Source of the DNA: Kingdonia uniflora
Lineage: Eukaryota; Streptophyta; Magnoliopsida; Ranunculales; Circaeasteraceae
DNA: 64,000 nucleotides
Direction of reading: 5' to 3'
Assembly: GCA_014058105.1 (NCBI GenBank)
Contig: JACGCM010000519.1
Span: 1 to 64,000 of the forward strand
The notes under the pieces are model-generated. The model was not told the origin of the DNA. It saw nothing but the letters and a program-made list of their open reading frames with translations, and did no database searches. Every line of letters starts with the position of its first letter. Position 1 is the first letter of the stretch. Shown here in pieces: positions 12,699-23,762 of the stretch. Made by a program: the position numbers and the translations under genes.

Positions 12699-13500
12699 TG
12701 AAGCTGCCTGCCAAAAACACTGAATGCATTAGAAGAAAAGAGGGCAAACCTGACAGACCTGTCCCAATTTTGCCCCCAATAACAATAACCCTCTCCGCTA
12801 TCTTGCCAACGATAAAGGGAGATGAGTGTTATCGCGCGCCACAGGTTACTACAGATTTTCCAAACATACCCTTATGTAAGTATCATAATGTGCATAGTCT
12901 TAAAACTGATAGCTGTTACTCCCTCATTCATATCTTTTACCGTATCCTCTTAGCTGGAAAACTCCACAATTATGTCGTTGCCATTTAGAAATTTCACGAC
13001 GAACAAACAAAAACTACGGAAGTCGAGCATAATTATATCCAGGGCCCAGCTCGCCATTTGTATATGATCGAGATCAAAAAAAGGAAGAAAAGAAAATAAG
13101 ACGATCGTAATAGGTCTTGCTGCAAAATGACTTCCTCAGACAAATCGGTAAAGCTTCTTCCAAATGCCAGCAAATCCAATCGTCATTACCAGATAACGTT
13201 CGAGGACTGCTATACCAGTTATGTACAATACCCTCATGATGACCTTCTTGTTATTATGCTAAAAGTGGGACAAGATTACTTACATACACTTCTCATCTAC
13301 ACCGGAAGTGCCACAGATGTCTTATTCCGAAGAGTAATCGAAGTCTTAGGCCTTACAGATTCAGTAAAAGCTTCGACAACAACAATCACAGGCTTTAATA
13401 GTTTAAAAGAATTAGCCACATGAGAAATTACTCTGCCAGTTCAAGCAGGTTCAGAAACTATATTTGTCAAATTTCTTGTCATTGATGCAAAGTCTAAATA
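12699..13500 (+). pseudogene. Gypsy gag C-terminus and aspartic protease
   Basis: After the hAT element the frame shows the typical gag tail: CKYHNVHS, then TDSCYSL, then LLAGKLHNYV (about 12870-12985). The following frame (13127-13423) carries the conserved lead-in ASKSNRHYQITFED and HDDLLVI, and then the protease site. The expected catalytic DTG triplet reads YTG (LLIYTGSATDVLF, about 13288), so the essential aspartate is lost. The protease would have cut the Gag-Pol polyprotein. A stop at 13421 breaks the frame before the ...LPVQAG part is reached. Sequence 13500-13950 is a poorly preserved linker to RT. Confidence 0.7.
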
Positions 13501-13949
13501 TTTGGGCATTTTGGGACGCAGGTGGTAACATTCAATCAAAGCAGTACCCTCGACTTATCATTTAGCACTACATTTTCCTACAGATCATGGAGTCTATGAA
13601 ATCAAGGGCACCCAAGCAGTCGTACGAATGTGCAAAAATACCACAGTCAACCCTCATACAACTAAACTTCTTAAGGCATAACAACTACAGCATGGCACAC
13701 CACCTACATTTAAGCAACATGATGCTGAAATGGTTGAAACTGCTGAACTCGGTGGCCCCGGGCGCACAGCCTTCATTGGATCCAAGCTGTCAATCGACGA
13801 AAAAAAAAGCCATGATACAGCTACTTAAGATAAACATCGACGTCTTCGCCTGGAATTTTCATGAAATGCCCGGACTCGATCCTTCTATCAATTGCCACCA
13901 CCTCAACCTCCTTCTAGACAGCAAAGCTATTATCCAAAAATGACAGAAT

Positions 13950-15190
13950 TTAGCTCTCCGACTTCGAGATGCAGTCAACGATGAAATTGATGAACTCCTT
14001 CGTGTCGGCTTTATTTGGAAGGCTAAATATCCGAAGTGGGTTGCCAATATCGTCGCCGCACCCAGGAAAAATGGTAAAATACAGGTTTGTGCTGATTTCA
14101 CCGAACCCAGCCAATTTATACCAAAAGACAATTTTCTGCTACCATTAATTTTGCAACTTCTCAACTCAGTCGCAGGACACGAACTTCTTTCTATGATGGA
14201 TGCCGCCTCGAGATACAACCGAGTTTCACTCACCGAAGAAGATCAAGAAAAAACTACTTTTATAACCAAAAGAGGACTCTACTATTTCACAGTAATGTAT
14301 TTTGGGTTAAAGAATGCTGGAGCTACTTACCAACGACTGGTCACCCAAATTTTCAAATACCAGATCGGCAAAATCATAGAAGTTTATATCGATGATATGA
14401 TCTGCAAAAGCCTTAAAAAGGAAGATCATCTCCACAACCTCCAAACTACCTTTGATATCATTCGCCAATACCAAATAAAACTCAACCCAGAGAAATATCA
14501 ATTCGGCGTCACATCTGGAAAATTAATGGGCCATCTAGTAAGCAAAAGAGGAATCGAAATTGATCTAGCTCAAATCAAAGCAATCATTGTAATGCCCTCT
14601 CCTCGAACGAAAAAAGATGTTCAAAAATTCACCGGCAAGATAGTCGCTCTTCACAGATTTATCTCAAAGTCATCTGATCGATGCAAACTTCTTTACCTTC
14701 TTTTTCGTGGCAACCTCACTCTTCTTTCAAACAAACAGCAAAAGGAAGTTATTTGGACTCTGACTATGAAATAACGTTCCATAATCTTAAACGATACTTG
14801 GGGCGTCCTTCTATAATGAGTACTCCTATTAATGATGAATTACTCACCATGTACTTATCCACAATTGAAGACTCCGTCAGCTCTGTCCTTATTCGAGATG
14901 ATGTAGGCATCGAAAAACCTATTTACTTTATCAGTAAAACTCTTATGTCTGCTGAAAAGCAATATACTACCACGAAGATGTAATTGCTCGCCTTGGTTTA
15001 TAGCTCTCAAAAACTCCGTCCATACTTCCAAGCTCACCCCATCAAAGTTATTACAAAATACCCTCTCAAACTCCTACTCTCCAAAAAGGAAAAATCTTGA
15101 CGAGTTCAGCAATGGCCTATTTTTCTTAGGGAATATGACATCTCTTTTAAACCACAAATATCCATCAAGGGACAAACAGTGGCCGAATTT
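13950..15190 (+). pseudogene. pol: Gypsy reverse transcriptase and RNase H
   Basis: RT begins near 13960 (NDEIDELLRVGFI, then WVANIVAAPRKNGKIQVCADF) and continues through DAASRYNRV, the FGLKNAGATYQRLV motif (about 14310) and the YIDDM active site (about 14390). The longest open part is 14151-14774. RNase H follows in shifted frames (GRPSIMSTPINDELLTMYLS, then PIYFISKTL and ALVYSSQKLRPYF), ending near 15190 with VAEFLADF. RT copies the element RNA into cDNA and RNase H removes the RNA strand. The YIDD box is intact, but at least one stop and two frame changes interrupt the protein. Confidence 0.85.
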
Positions 15191-15214
15191 TTGGCAGATT
15201 TTCCTGTTGAAGAC

Positions 15215-15760
15215 TCAGATTGGATAGAACTCAAAGAAATATTCACCGACAACTCAATTGCATAACCAGACACATGGTCCAAGAGTTTTGGTTTATGACT
15301 TTTTACGGACGAATTGGCAGGACCACAAGGTTCCAAAATTGGCATAGTCCTCATCACGCCTTCAAATCATCACATAAAGAAAGTTATAAAACTCAAATTC
15401 TATGCTACCAATAATAAAATAGAGTACAAAGGCATCTTACACGATCTCGATCTTGCACTTACTATCGGAGCTGAGGAATTAGCAGTCTATGTCGTCTCAT
15501 TACTCATCGTCAATCATTACAATAAAACTTTTAAGACAACAGGCAAAATGGTTAATTACGCAACCCTAGTCGAAGAAAAGATGAAAAAATTAAAGCATGC
15601 CATCATTTCGTATTTACCTCGGCAAGAAAATCGCCATGCCGATGCCTTAGCTTATATTGTTGCCATGCTGGGAGACAGTAAAAAGAGATCTTTAGAAATC
15701 AAGATCCTCGAGTACTCTAGCCTCGATATCTTGTCAACACTCTACTTAACCGTTACTTAA
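15215..15760 (+). pseudogene. Second (archaeal-type) RNase H of a Tat element
   Basis: A second RNase H-like domain lies between the classical RNase H and the integrase, which is diagnostic of the Tat lineage. Visible motifs are an EIFTDNS start, GIVLITPSNHHIKK, ATNNKIEYKGILHDL (about 15405-15450), VSLLIVNHYNKTFK, and the end motif LPRQENRHADALA (about 15618). The first acidic residue of the expected FDGA motif is still present as FTD, but a stop and a frameshift at about 15263 separate it from the rest. The longest open segment is 15314-15760. Confidence 0.75.
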
Positions 15761-15929
15761 GATGACTACCCTGAAGACTAGAGAAAATTGTTTAATGCTT
15801 ACCTCAACTCTAACATCCTCCCCAATAACAAAGAAGAAGCTCGATTCCCGTTATCTAAGTGCTCCCGATTCACAGTCCAAAATGATATATTATATCGACT
15901 CACTGGAGGAGGGCCACATAACGAATGTA

Positions 15930-16720
15930 TATCGCAGAAATAGGCTCATATCAAGATCATAGAACTTTACGAAGGTATCTGTGGTGCAAATGTTTCTGGA
16001 AGATCACTAGCTCAACGTGCATTCACACAAGGACTTTATTGGCCCAAGATGAGACAAGACTGCGAAGACTTTGTTCGTAAATGTTACAAATGCCAAATCC
16101 ACGCTCAGGACATCAAGAGCCCGGTCCTCGACTTACATGATAGCAATGTCCTTTGGCCATTTAAACAATGGGGAATCAATATCATTGGCCCTTTCCATCC
16201 AGTATTAGGAAGTAAAAGGTTCATCTTAGTTGCCACCGATTACTTCACCAAGTGGGTCGAAGCAGTTCCTCTATGTCATACTGATGAGAATGAGGTCATC
16301 AAGTTCCTTTGGGAGCGCATCATTACCTGGTTTGGTTGTCCAGTAATGATACGTTCTGATAATGGCCATGAACTCGACGCAAAATTTCATATTAAGATAA
16401 TGAACTCGACCTCCTTTGCAACCTCAATTGGATCGAGGAAACCAGGGATAAGGCCATTGCAAATTTGGGACGTTACCATGATACATTGAAAAAAGCATAC
16501 AACAAGAAAGTTCGAGAACAAAAATTCAGTATTGGAGTCCTTCTCCTACGACGAATACAGGATCATACTCGACTTAAGAATTCTGGAAAATTATCAGAAA
16601 ACTGGAAGAGACCTTACATTATATGCAACAAAATAGATAACGGAACTTATTGGCTTATGACTGAAGACGAAGTTCAGCTTGAGTACCCATGGAACACTGC
16701 TTAGCTTAAACTCTTCTACA
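15930..16720 (+). pseudogene. int: Gypsy integrase with internal deletion
   Basis: The zinc-binding part is visible as QRAFTQGLYWPKMRQDCEDFVRKC followed by C-x-x-C (about 16010-16100). The core includes WGINIIGPF and ATDYFTKWVEAVPL (first catalytic D), and then RSDNGHELDAKFHI (second D, about 16350). The following 250-or-so bases that should hold the catalytic glutamate are missing: the text passes within a few codons to GRYHDTLKKAYNKKV, which belongs to the C-terminal domain. That domain ends with GTYWLMTEDEVQLEYPWNTA and a stop at 16704. The integrase would insert element cDNA into the chromosome; this copy cannot be active. Confidence 0.8.
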
Positions 16721-16780
16721 GATGATGCTTTGTAATCTCTTACTTTGAATCAAATAAACAATTTGTTGTACATTATCTTC

Positions 16781-17080
16781 TTTACTACTTCGATTTGTCC
16801 TCGATCTATACTTTTCAAGTATCTATCTGACAAACGATCTCTTTCTACTTCGATTTGCCCTTGATCTATACTTTTCAAGTATCTATCTGACAAACGATCT
16901 TTTTCTACTTCAATTTGTCCACGATCTATATTTTTCAAGTATATATCTGACAAACGATCTCTTTTAACTTCGATTTGTCCTCAATCTATATTTTTCAAGT
17001 ATATATCTGACAAACGATCTTTTTACTACTTTGTTTTGTCTCAATAAATACTTACCAAGTATGCCAGGGACAAAATAATT
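16781..17080. repeat. 60-bp tandem repeat, about 4-5 copies
   Basis: Four consecutive 60-bp units share CTTTTCAAGTATCTATCTGA, then CAAACGATCT and CTACTTCGATTTGTCC. A degraded fifth unit ends near 17080. The period is exactly 60 bases, and adjacent units differ at only a few positions. The block lies just after the integrase C-terminus (16704) and before the antisense gene. Amplified tandem repeats in this interval are known from Retand and other Tat elements, where they can seed satellites. The minus strand is open through it only because 60 is a multiple of three. Confidence 0.9.
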
Positions 17081-17327
17081 CCTTATTATCCTGATTTATT
17101 TTTAGGTCCTTGCTTACACAAGTATCCCAAAAGCTATCTAGACTTCATGTGACCACTATCCCATTACAGAATAGTTTATTTCACTCTCTTTACTTGTCGA
17201 GCAATCTCTAATGAGCTCTTGTTCTTCTCCAAATCTAAATCCAGATACTTATCTCTGGATAAACATCTGGTACTCCTTACTTGCCATTTATTGGCCATCT
17301 TTCTAGCACTGCCAAGGCTTCTTTATT

Positions 17328-19146
17328 TTATTTTTCTAGCACTTTTTTTGCCTTAGCAGATGCAGCCTCCTTCGCCTTGTTTGCTTCCAACTTGTACCAA
17401 TTTAATGTCAAATTCAGCTTGGCATTCTCCGCGGTCAATTCTTTCTCGATATTTTTGTAAGCAACCAACTGGTTCGCCAAATCACCACTACCCTCAACAT
17501 GACCCATTGCTTTATTCATCACCGTCTTAATCTGCATGAAAGTCATATAATGAGTATTTGTTTGACTTACCTAACTTTTCATTCGAGCATAAGCTTTAAG
17601 ATTTCTCACCTTCGACAAATTACTATGCGCCTCGCCTAAAAAGGTATCCAAGCTATCAATCCCCACTATGCACTTTACCATATCTTTCTTTAACACATCT
17701 GCCTTGACGAAAAATAACTCCATAGTCTTTAACATATCCGTATCAAACTCCTCCCCTAATTTCTTCGTCGCAGTCCCACCAGTCATCTTCTTGGGAAGCG
17801 CACTGCTCGAACCTCGTAGAGGTAACCCACTCACCACAATAGCAGGTTTGTCAGTACCTTCAACACCCTCAGAAGATAATTGTCGAGTAGTCCTCTTCAG
17901 GTTCAGCAACGGAGGTATTTCAGCATTTACCTTCCTTTTCCTCATGTTTTGATAAAAACTCCCCCAACATAGCATCGATCTTCGTATCTGTGTTGTACCC
18001 TGTCAACGAAGGATTGTTCAGGAAAAAACTTGCATCTGCAGCACTTTTATTTTTAGCCGACATTTTCCCCCCGATAATTGACACTTCGGAACCTTTAGTT
18101 CTCAACCTTCTCAACCCTGCTTCTTGAAATATTTCACTTAACTGATATTGATCAGTCGCTAAGTTATCGATCCTACAAAAAAATCCTTTTCTTATCCTAT
18201 ACAATTCTTCCTCCACTTCTGCCTTCTTCCCGCTCTTCTTCAATGCTGCAACACAGAGAAAAAATACATCTTTACGCAACATACATCTAACCTGAAATAC
18301 ATCAAACTTAATCATTTAAGTTACCTAACCACAGACCTAGATGAAACGCTTTTCTTTTAAGCGGCTCCCCTGGAACTTTTGGATCGAACTCATAATTTCT
18401 GGACACTAGTAGACGTTCGTCGGTGTATCGACCTCCAAATAACACCATATTATAAAGCATCGGCCTCTTCAAGAACCTCGCCCAATAATAATACTCTTTT
18501 AACTTCAGGTTCATTTTCATTGTGTAGTACACTCACAAGTCATTTATAGTTATTACCTCTTCCCCTCTGGCCTTAAGTCTACCATTTATTGCACCACATA
18601 CCCTAAACAGGTCATATACATTCGGATTGAATTGACCCGGGGATACATCGAAGAATTTCATTAATTTTTTATGATCCTCCCTAAGGGTGTAGCTTTAGCC
18701 CTTTTTTTTTATCTATTCTCGATGTACCAGAATACCATCAAAGGGTATGTCCTGGTCGATCATTTCGTATTGATACTTCTCTAGTCTCACATCCCCAGGA
18801 ATACCATATTTCTTTTTAAATTTTCTAATTTCTTTGGTCTCTAAACCCTCCTTATAACATGCTTCTTCATCCTCTTCCACATCTATTGCCCCATCCCCAC
18901 ACCCTTCTCGATCACTCGCCTGAGGCTCATGATCCACACCAGTCTCCATCGTTTCTTCCTCGGATAATTTGTTCACACTAGGCATTACCCTAAACTGTTC
19001 CACACCCCCTGTATCTGCACTGCTCGACCCTACTCTATATTCCCCCCTAGTTGTTGTACACACGCCCTCACATCGATCATCAAAGGCACTACATCTTCGA
19101 GATTCGCATATATGTCTTTATCATCATTACAAATGGGTTCAGCCAT
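17328..19146 (-). pseudogene. Antisense additional ORF of Tat-type gypsy element, copy 2 (Transposase_28-like)
   Basis: Minus-strand gene beginning ATG-GCT-GAA-CCC at 19146. Visible segments in order: an acidic N-terminus with a frameshift near 19060; KFKKKYGIPGDVRLEKYQYE (about 18800); a stop-bearing stretch; [20 protein letters not shown], then [16 protein letters not shown] (18532-18308); AEVEEELYRIRKGFFCRIDNL (18315-17920); a basic linker (17975-17571); and a coiled-coil end (17546-17328). An intron is supported at about 18325-18250 (GTAACT to TTGCAG), and another is supported by TTTCATGCAG just before IKTVMN (about 17535). The same junctions occur in copy 1. Sequence similarity suggests Transposase_28. 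The role is unknown; comparable extra ORFs in Tat elements are not needed for the known retrotransposition steps. Confidence 0.6.
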
Positions 19147-19198
19147 TATTAGAACCTGTCAATCAGTTTCCATATTTTAAGCACAATTAAAATCTTTC

Positions 19199-19224
19199 AT
19201 ATATATATATATATATATATATAT
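19199..19224. repeat. (TA)n microsatellite
   Basis: About 13 uninterrupted AT dinucleotides lie just upstream (in antisense direction) of the antisense gene start at 19146. Confidence 0.9.
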
Positions 19225-19879
19225 TCCTAAGTTCATATATTCATAAAGATATCGTTGCCGAGATAATTCTTCAACAACTCATTCACTTTATTATATGCTA
19301 TTATTATTTGCATTTATACTTATACACAGTTATCGATCTAATTCTTATCAATTAATTCATCTTACTATTTTTAATTCAATAGCCATTTGTTCAGTTCTCG
19401 ATGTTTTTTCTATGTTTCATTAGTAACCTCGATAACTCGTTAATTTCTATTTTTTTGTCGAATTATAGGAATCTCAATAGCTTCTCGAGGCGTTTTAACT
19501 TTTCCCGCCAAAAAAATGTTATTTCCATTTTACAAATTCCCTTTCTCCGGCACAAAATCCGGCGATAACCGCAAAATCCTAACTCTCTCTGCATATCTCG
19601 CAACCTCACCACCATCTCCTCCCACTGCGCTGTAATTACAACGCCCTTCCCCAATCCCTTTTACTTCTCCTCCTATCTAATTCTCTCCCTTTGACAACCA
19701 GAATTTTGAAACTTAGAATCACCGCTACCTAGAATTTCCAATATCAAATTAACAGACCTATAAACAGTTTTTCTTTCTTATCCATGAACATATCTCATTC
19801 ATTTCCAATTCATTACATATTATCTATTAATTTATAACCAATGCATCAAGCTACAAAATAATTTGGGAGAATCACTAAC

Positions 19880-20060
19880 CTTGTTTCCATGCAGCTTCTG
19901 TATCCCTCTTTTTTGCTCGCTTTGCCCTTTCGATCAACACACAAATCTCCTCCTTAGCAATCGTATCTAACCACTTCAACGGCGAACAACAACAGTTATC
20001 TCCCTAAAAAAAAATTTAGTTTGCAAATGAACTGAACAGTCGCCTACCTCTGACATATTT
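19880..20060 (-). pseudogene. Possible upstream exon of the antisense gene (copy 2)
   Basis: Counterpart of 8497-8712. The minus strand reads a helix with KEEI-x-VLIERAKRAKKRDTEAAWKQ, followed by GTTAGT, a donor-like signal. A CAG acceptor-like sequence lies a few bases before the ATG at 19146. Between them (19160-19880) there is AT-rich sequence without coding signal, consistent with an intron or leader. The frame over the junction is broken, as in copy 1. Confidence 0.35.
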
Positions 20061-20675
20061 ATAGACCCCACGCAACTGCTCGTCGCACCACTTGGCAACC
20101 GCCCAGTTCCTCAAATATAACGCCTCATGCATTTTTTCTCGACTTCTTTGACTTTTAATCTTCTCCCCATTAATAAACCTCAACATTCGTACTTCAATCC
20201 TTCAAATTTTCGAAGAATTTCTGCAGACACATTCATATATATCAGTGCACGATCCATCTTTTCCAATAGTTGATTTACATCATTTTCCTTATACATCATA
20301 CCATCACCTAATTGAACACATCTTGCCATATTCATTTTGCATATAAGTTCCCTTATTCATACTATCCTACCAATTCCTATACTTATGGGATTATATTTGA
20401 CATCTGTTGCATATCATTTTATCCAACAACATTCGTTTAAACACAATCTTTATTTCCTGAAGTTTGTCACGTACATTTTACATTCGACAAATGAACATTC
20501 CTTCAAGCATACTGAACGTTTTCCTTACGTAACATTTTGCCAAACATTTACCAGTACAAAAAGCCTACATCATGAGCATTTACTCTTCATAAACCCCTCG
20601 TTGCCGCTTCATCTTCCCTCTTCATCAACAACTTTGCTCGAGTCTACATGCCACCACAACGTTCAGGAGGATGCC

Positions 20676-21986
20676 AAAACTGAAGTTTCACACGAAACTC
20701 AAATTCCTCCTCAACCTCCTTCGCCTCTGCCTCACTCATCCCTTCATAATCCGATTGTTCAGGATTATCAAAATGTCATTCCATGCTCCGCGAACCAAAG
20801 TATCGGTTGAACAACACCCAGTACATTGCCTACACACGTTAAAATACCCCATCACGGGCCTGAGCTCTCGTCTTCACCATTTTGGGTGAATACATCCATC
20901 TACAAACAACAATATCTATTTATACACCTTCCAGTCAATACAAAACTCCCTGCATTTATTATGCTTTGAAACTCTACACAGTCAGAGTCAACCAATCAAC
21001 CTTGAAATTTGTTATTGGCCCCACACATTCAACTACCTTCGACTTTACACACAAGGCAATATTTGACAAAATTGTATCACAATTTTCTAATCATATTTAG
21101 TATTCGATAACATACACATAAATAAATAAATTCAATAAACACATATTTATTTATTTCATAAACTTCTTTCTTACATTCGATATCTCTTTCATTCGATTAC
21201 ATTCTCAATTATCACATTCGACATCTATCTCTTTCGAGTACATTCATTTCTAATATTTAATATTTCTTCCATTACAATTTATCTGCTATTACTAACTTCC
21301 TTCGACATGTCACTATTTTCGTTGTTTGCTTTTCACCAAAATCGGATATTAAAGCCTCTTTCTAGTCCTCGAAGCTCAATGACTCTCAAGTCACTGAACT
21401 TCTAAAGAGACGCTTCAACAAGATAATGGCAGAAAAAATTGAAAGACAACTTACACATTCGGCAAGATCCCTGGACGCCCATCCATGCTTCAAATCTTTA
21501 TCAACAACACCGATAGTTACCCCTTCAGCCCCCCCCCCGCCCCCGCTGATACCATACATTACCTTCACAACTGCATGATGATACCATTGTTTCCAACAGA
21601 CACAACTTGTCTCTGTTTGATCTTTGTTCTCACCCCAATGCTCTGATCTGATCATATAACAATTTCTCATCTCTCGGTCTGCACCAGTATTTGTCAGAAC
21701 ACTCACCGTCTTCAGCCATAGACCACATAATAAACCATACTTGGGGCGACCTCATTCCACAAAACACCACCATCCACCTTCCATAAACCTCCTATTTATA
21801 CCCAGAATCCTTCAACTACATTCTATGAACCACATTAAATGCGCCTTGGAACCACCAGTACCCGATACAACTCACCTTGACCTCGGTAATGACATATGTT
21901 GACTTCTGAGAATATTCGGCAACCTCTTCAGATTCCATTTTACTTCTCGACACAACTACAAGTACTTCTGTCAAGAATGGGGAGAT
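20676..21986 (-). pseudogene. Internal unit of a short LTR element, copy 1, with antisense ORF remnants
   Basis: This segment begins where the 3' LTR of the left element should be and matches 22477-23762 in order and content. The minus strand at 20882-20676 starts MVKTR like the frame at 22669 but soon hits a stop. A second antisense frame at 21706-21386 ends with the LLKRLFRSSVT-type C-terminus seen also near 23160 and, more distantly, at 3621. The 400 bases between are AT-rich and non-coding. It ends in a purine tract (AATGGGGAGA) before LTR B. No domain was recognised. Confidence 0.5.
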
Positions 21987-22453
21987 TATAGTATCATATT
22001 CCCCAGATTCGACAAGAATAAGCCAACACTCTGTAGTCGAAGACAACACAACATTCTAGAAGATTCCGTGAGTCCTTGACTTACCAAAAGTAGCCGTTGA
22101 AACCCGGTCAAGAAGGAACTGTTAGAGATCCGCATAGTTCGCCCACTACCCCCAGAATAGGAGACTATTTCTTTCCTTTTGCAAACTGCTTGTATATATT
22201 ATAAATACAGGCAGAGAATAGGTTCTAATGGACCACAAGTCTTATATTTCTCTATCCTAAACACTAGCAACACTCTGAAAACTTGTAGTAACTAGCATCT
22301 ACTAAATTTTATATTAAATCCTCCTCGAGGTCGTTGTTTTTCTCAGTTTCTACTGAGTTTTCCACGTAAAATCTTGGTTGATAGCTCTTTACTACGCAAT
22401 CCTTACGAACAAGAATTGGTGAAGGTTTTCCTCCCAAAAAATACGCCACCACA
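21987..22453 (+). repeat. LTR B (about 467 bp)
   Basis: Same family as LTR A and LTR C. The first bases read TATAGTATC, a one-base change from the TG terminus, and it ends ...ACGCCACCACA. It carries the same TATAAATAC box and U5 landmarks as LTR A. It lies between two similar internal units, so it may act as 3' LTR for the left unit and 5' LTR for the right one. No 5-bp duplication was seen around it. Confidence 0.8.
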
Positions 22454-23762
22454 AGGAAGACTCCAATATTATAATTGGCACCAAAATTGAAAATCTTTCT
22501 CAGCATCCTTTGCCTCTGCCTCGCTTATACCATCATAGTTAGGTTCCACAAGATCATCCAAGTGAATATTCGCATTCTGAAAACTGATGTACCGACTGTA
22601 TATCTCTGAATACTTCGCTTGAACATGACTGTACACCTTATTACATACTTGAGATCTCGTCTTCACCATCTATTCCCAAATAACTCTCACCTTTACAAAA
22701 ACAAGAGATATTTATAGCCCTCCCAAGTCAAAGTCAACCAAGTAAATATTTATTTCACCTTGAAACTATACTTTTTCAACAGTCAAATCAATCAACCTCG
22801 AAATGCGCTCTTTGACCCACTCTGTTAATTATACTTTAAGTTGTTTAGGCCATCCAGCAATCACTTTCCTCACATTTATTTCGACAGAACAAAACACATA
22901 TATAGTCGATAAAACAAAATATACAAGAAGAAATCGAAGAAAATAACTTTATTCATTAACAAACTGTTACATATTACATTCGATATCTATCTCCTTCGAT
23001 TACATTACATCAAGCTACACTACTATCTTTACATTCGACCTTAAGGACTAATTGCTATGTGCTTCTTTTCACCAAGATCTGACATTGTTACTTCTTTTCA
23101 CTAGAATCTGGCATTATCTCTGACAACAGGGCAACGATATCCTAAGAAGCTCAATAAATCTCAGGTCATGGAACTTCTAAATAGAGCTGCCTCTACAGAT
23201 GAAGGGCAACAAAAAATTGTAAGAAGCCTCCTTCATTCGACAAGATCCCTGGATGCCCAACCAAACGTCACATCCTCGTTTTCACTACGAACAATTACCC
23301 CTTCTCCCCCAATTTGATACACTTCATCAGCTTCAGCACTACAAAATGGAACCTACAAACCCCACGCGCGTAAACATTCTCTGAATCTGCCTCCCACCAC
23401 CCTCCACACCATGAAATAATTAATTGCAGGATAACACAAAACCAGTTTGGGATAAAGCTTTACCTCAGACTGATCACCGTCTTCATCATCAGATCATCAG
23501 ACAACTCACTGTACCATACTTGGGGTGACATCATTTCAATCCACCACCGTATAACCCTTCTTCAAACCACCTATTTATACCTTACTTGAATCTGCAAGGT
23601 TCACTGCCCATATTAATTACTCCTCGGGAATGACATGACTAGATTCACTTCACTTTAACTTCGAAAATGACAGCAAGAGACTTTCAAAGACATCGGCAAC
23701 CTTTTTGAATTTCGACTTCTTTTCGGAAAAACCATAAGTACTTATGTCGAGAATGGGACGAT
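22454..23762 (-). pseudogene. Internal unit of a short LTR element, copy 2, with antisense ORF
   Basis: Between LTR B and LTR C. A primer-site-like ATTGGCACC lies about 20 bases past LTR B, and a purine tract (GAGAATGGGACGA) precedes LTR C. The best antisense frame (22669-22469) starts MVKTRSQV and carries the motif [16 protein letters not shown], shared with the frame at 4303-3968. A second antisense piece near 23300-23150 carries GWASRDLVE and a LFRSSMT end. With its LTRs it would form a non-autonomous element of about 2.3 kb. No RT, integrase or gag is encoded. Function unknown. Confidence 0.5.

Larger units (their letters stand above)
9316..20675 (+). mobile_element. Degraded Tat-lineage Ty3/gypsy retrotransposon
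   Basis: Order on the + strand: LTR A, primer site, gag (split by a hAT element), protease, reverse transcriptase, RNase H, a second (archaeal-type) RNase H, integrase, a 60-bp tandem repeat, then an antisense gene. The second RNase H and the antisense gene before the 3' end are the marks of the Tat lineage (Ogre, Grande, Retand relatives). The 3' LTR expected after ACGTTCAGGAG (20675) is absent. Frameshifts, stops, an altered protease site and an integrase deletion make it non-functional. By alignment with 7791-9315, the internal domain should end at 20675. Confidence 0.8.

Noticed and set aside
16750..16953. Minus-strand open frame with a 20-residue repeat
   Set aside because: It arises because the 60-bp tandem repeat is a multiple of three; it has no start context or conserved relatives.
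16781..17080. CRISPR-like array
   Set aside because: Units are contiguous tandem repeats without unique spacers, in a plant retrotransposon.
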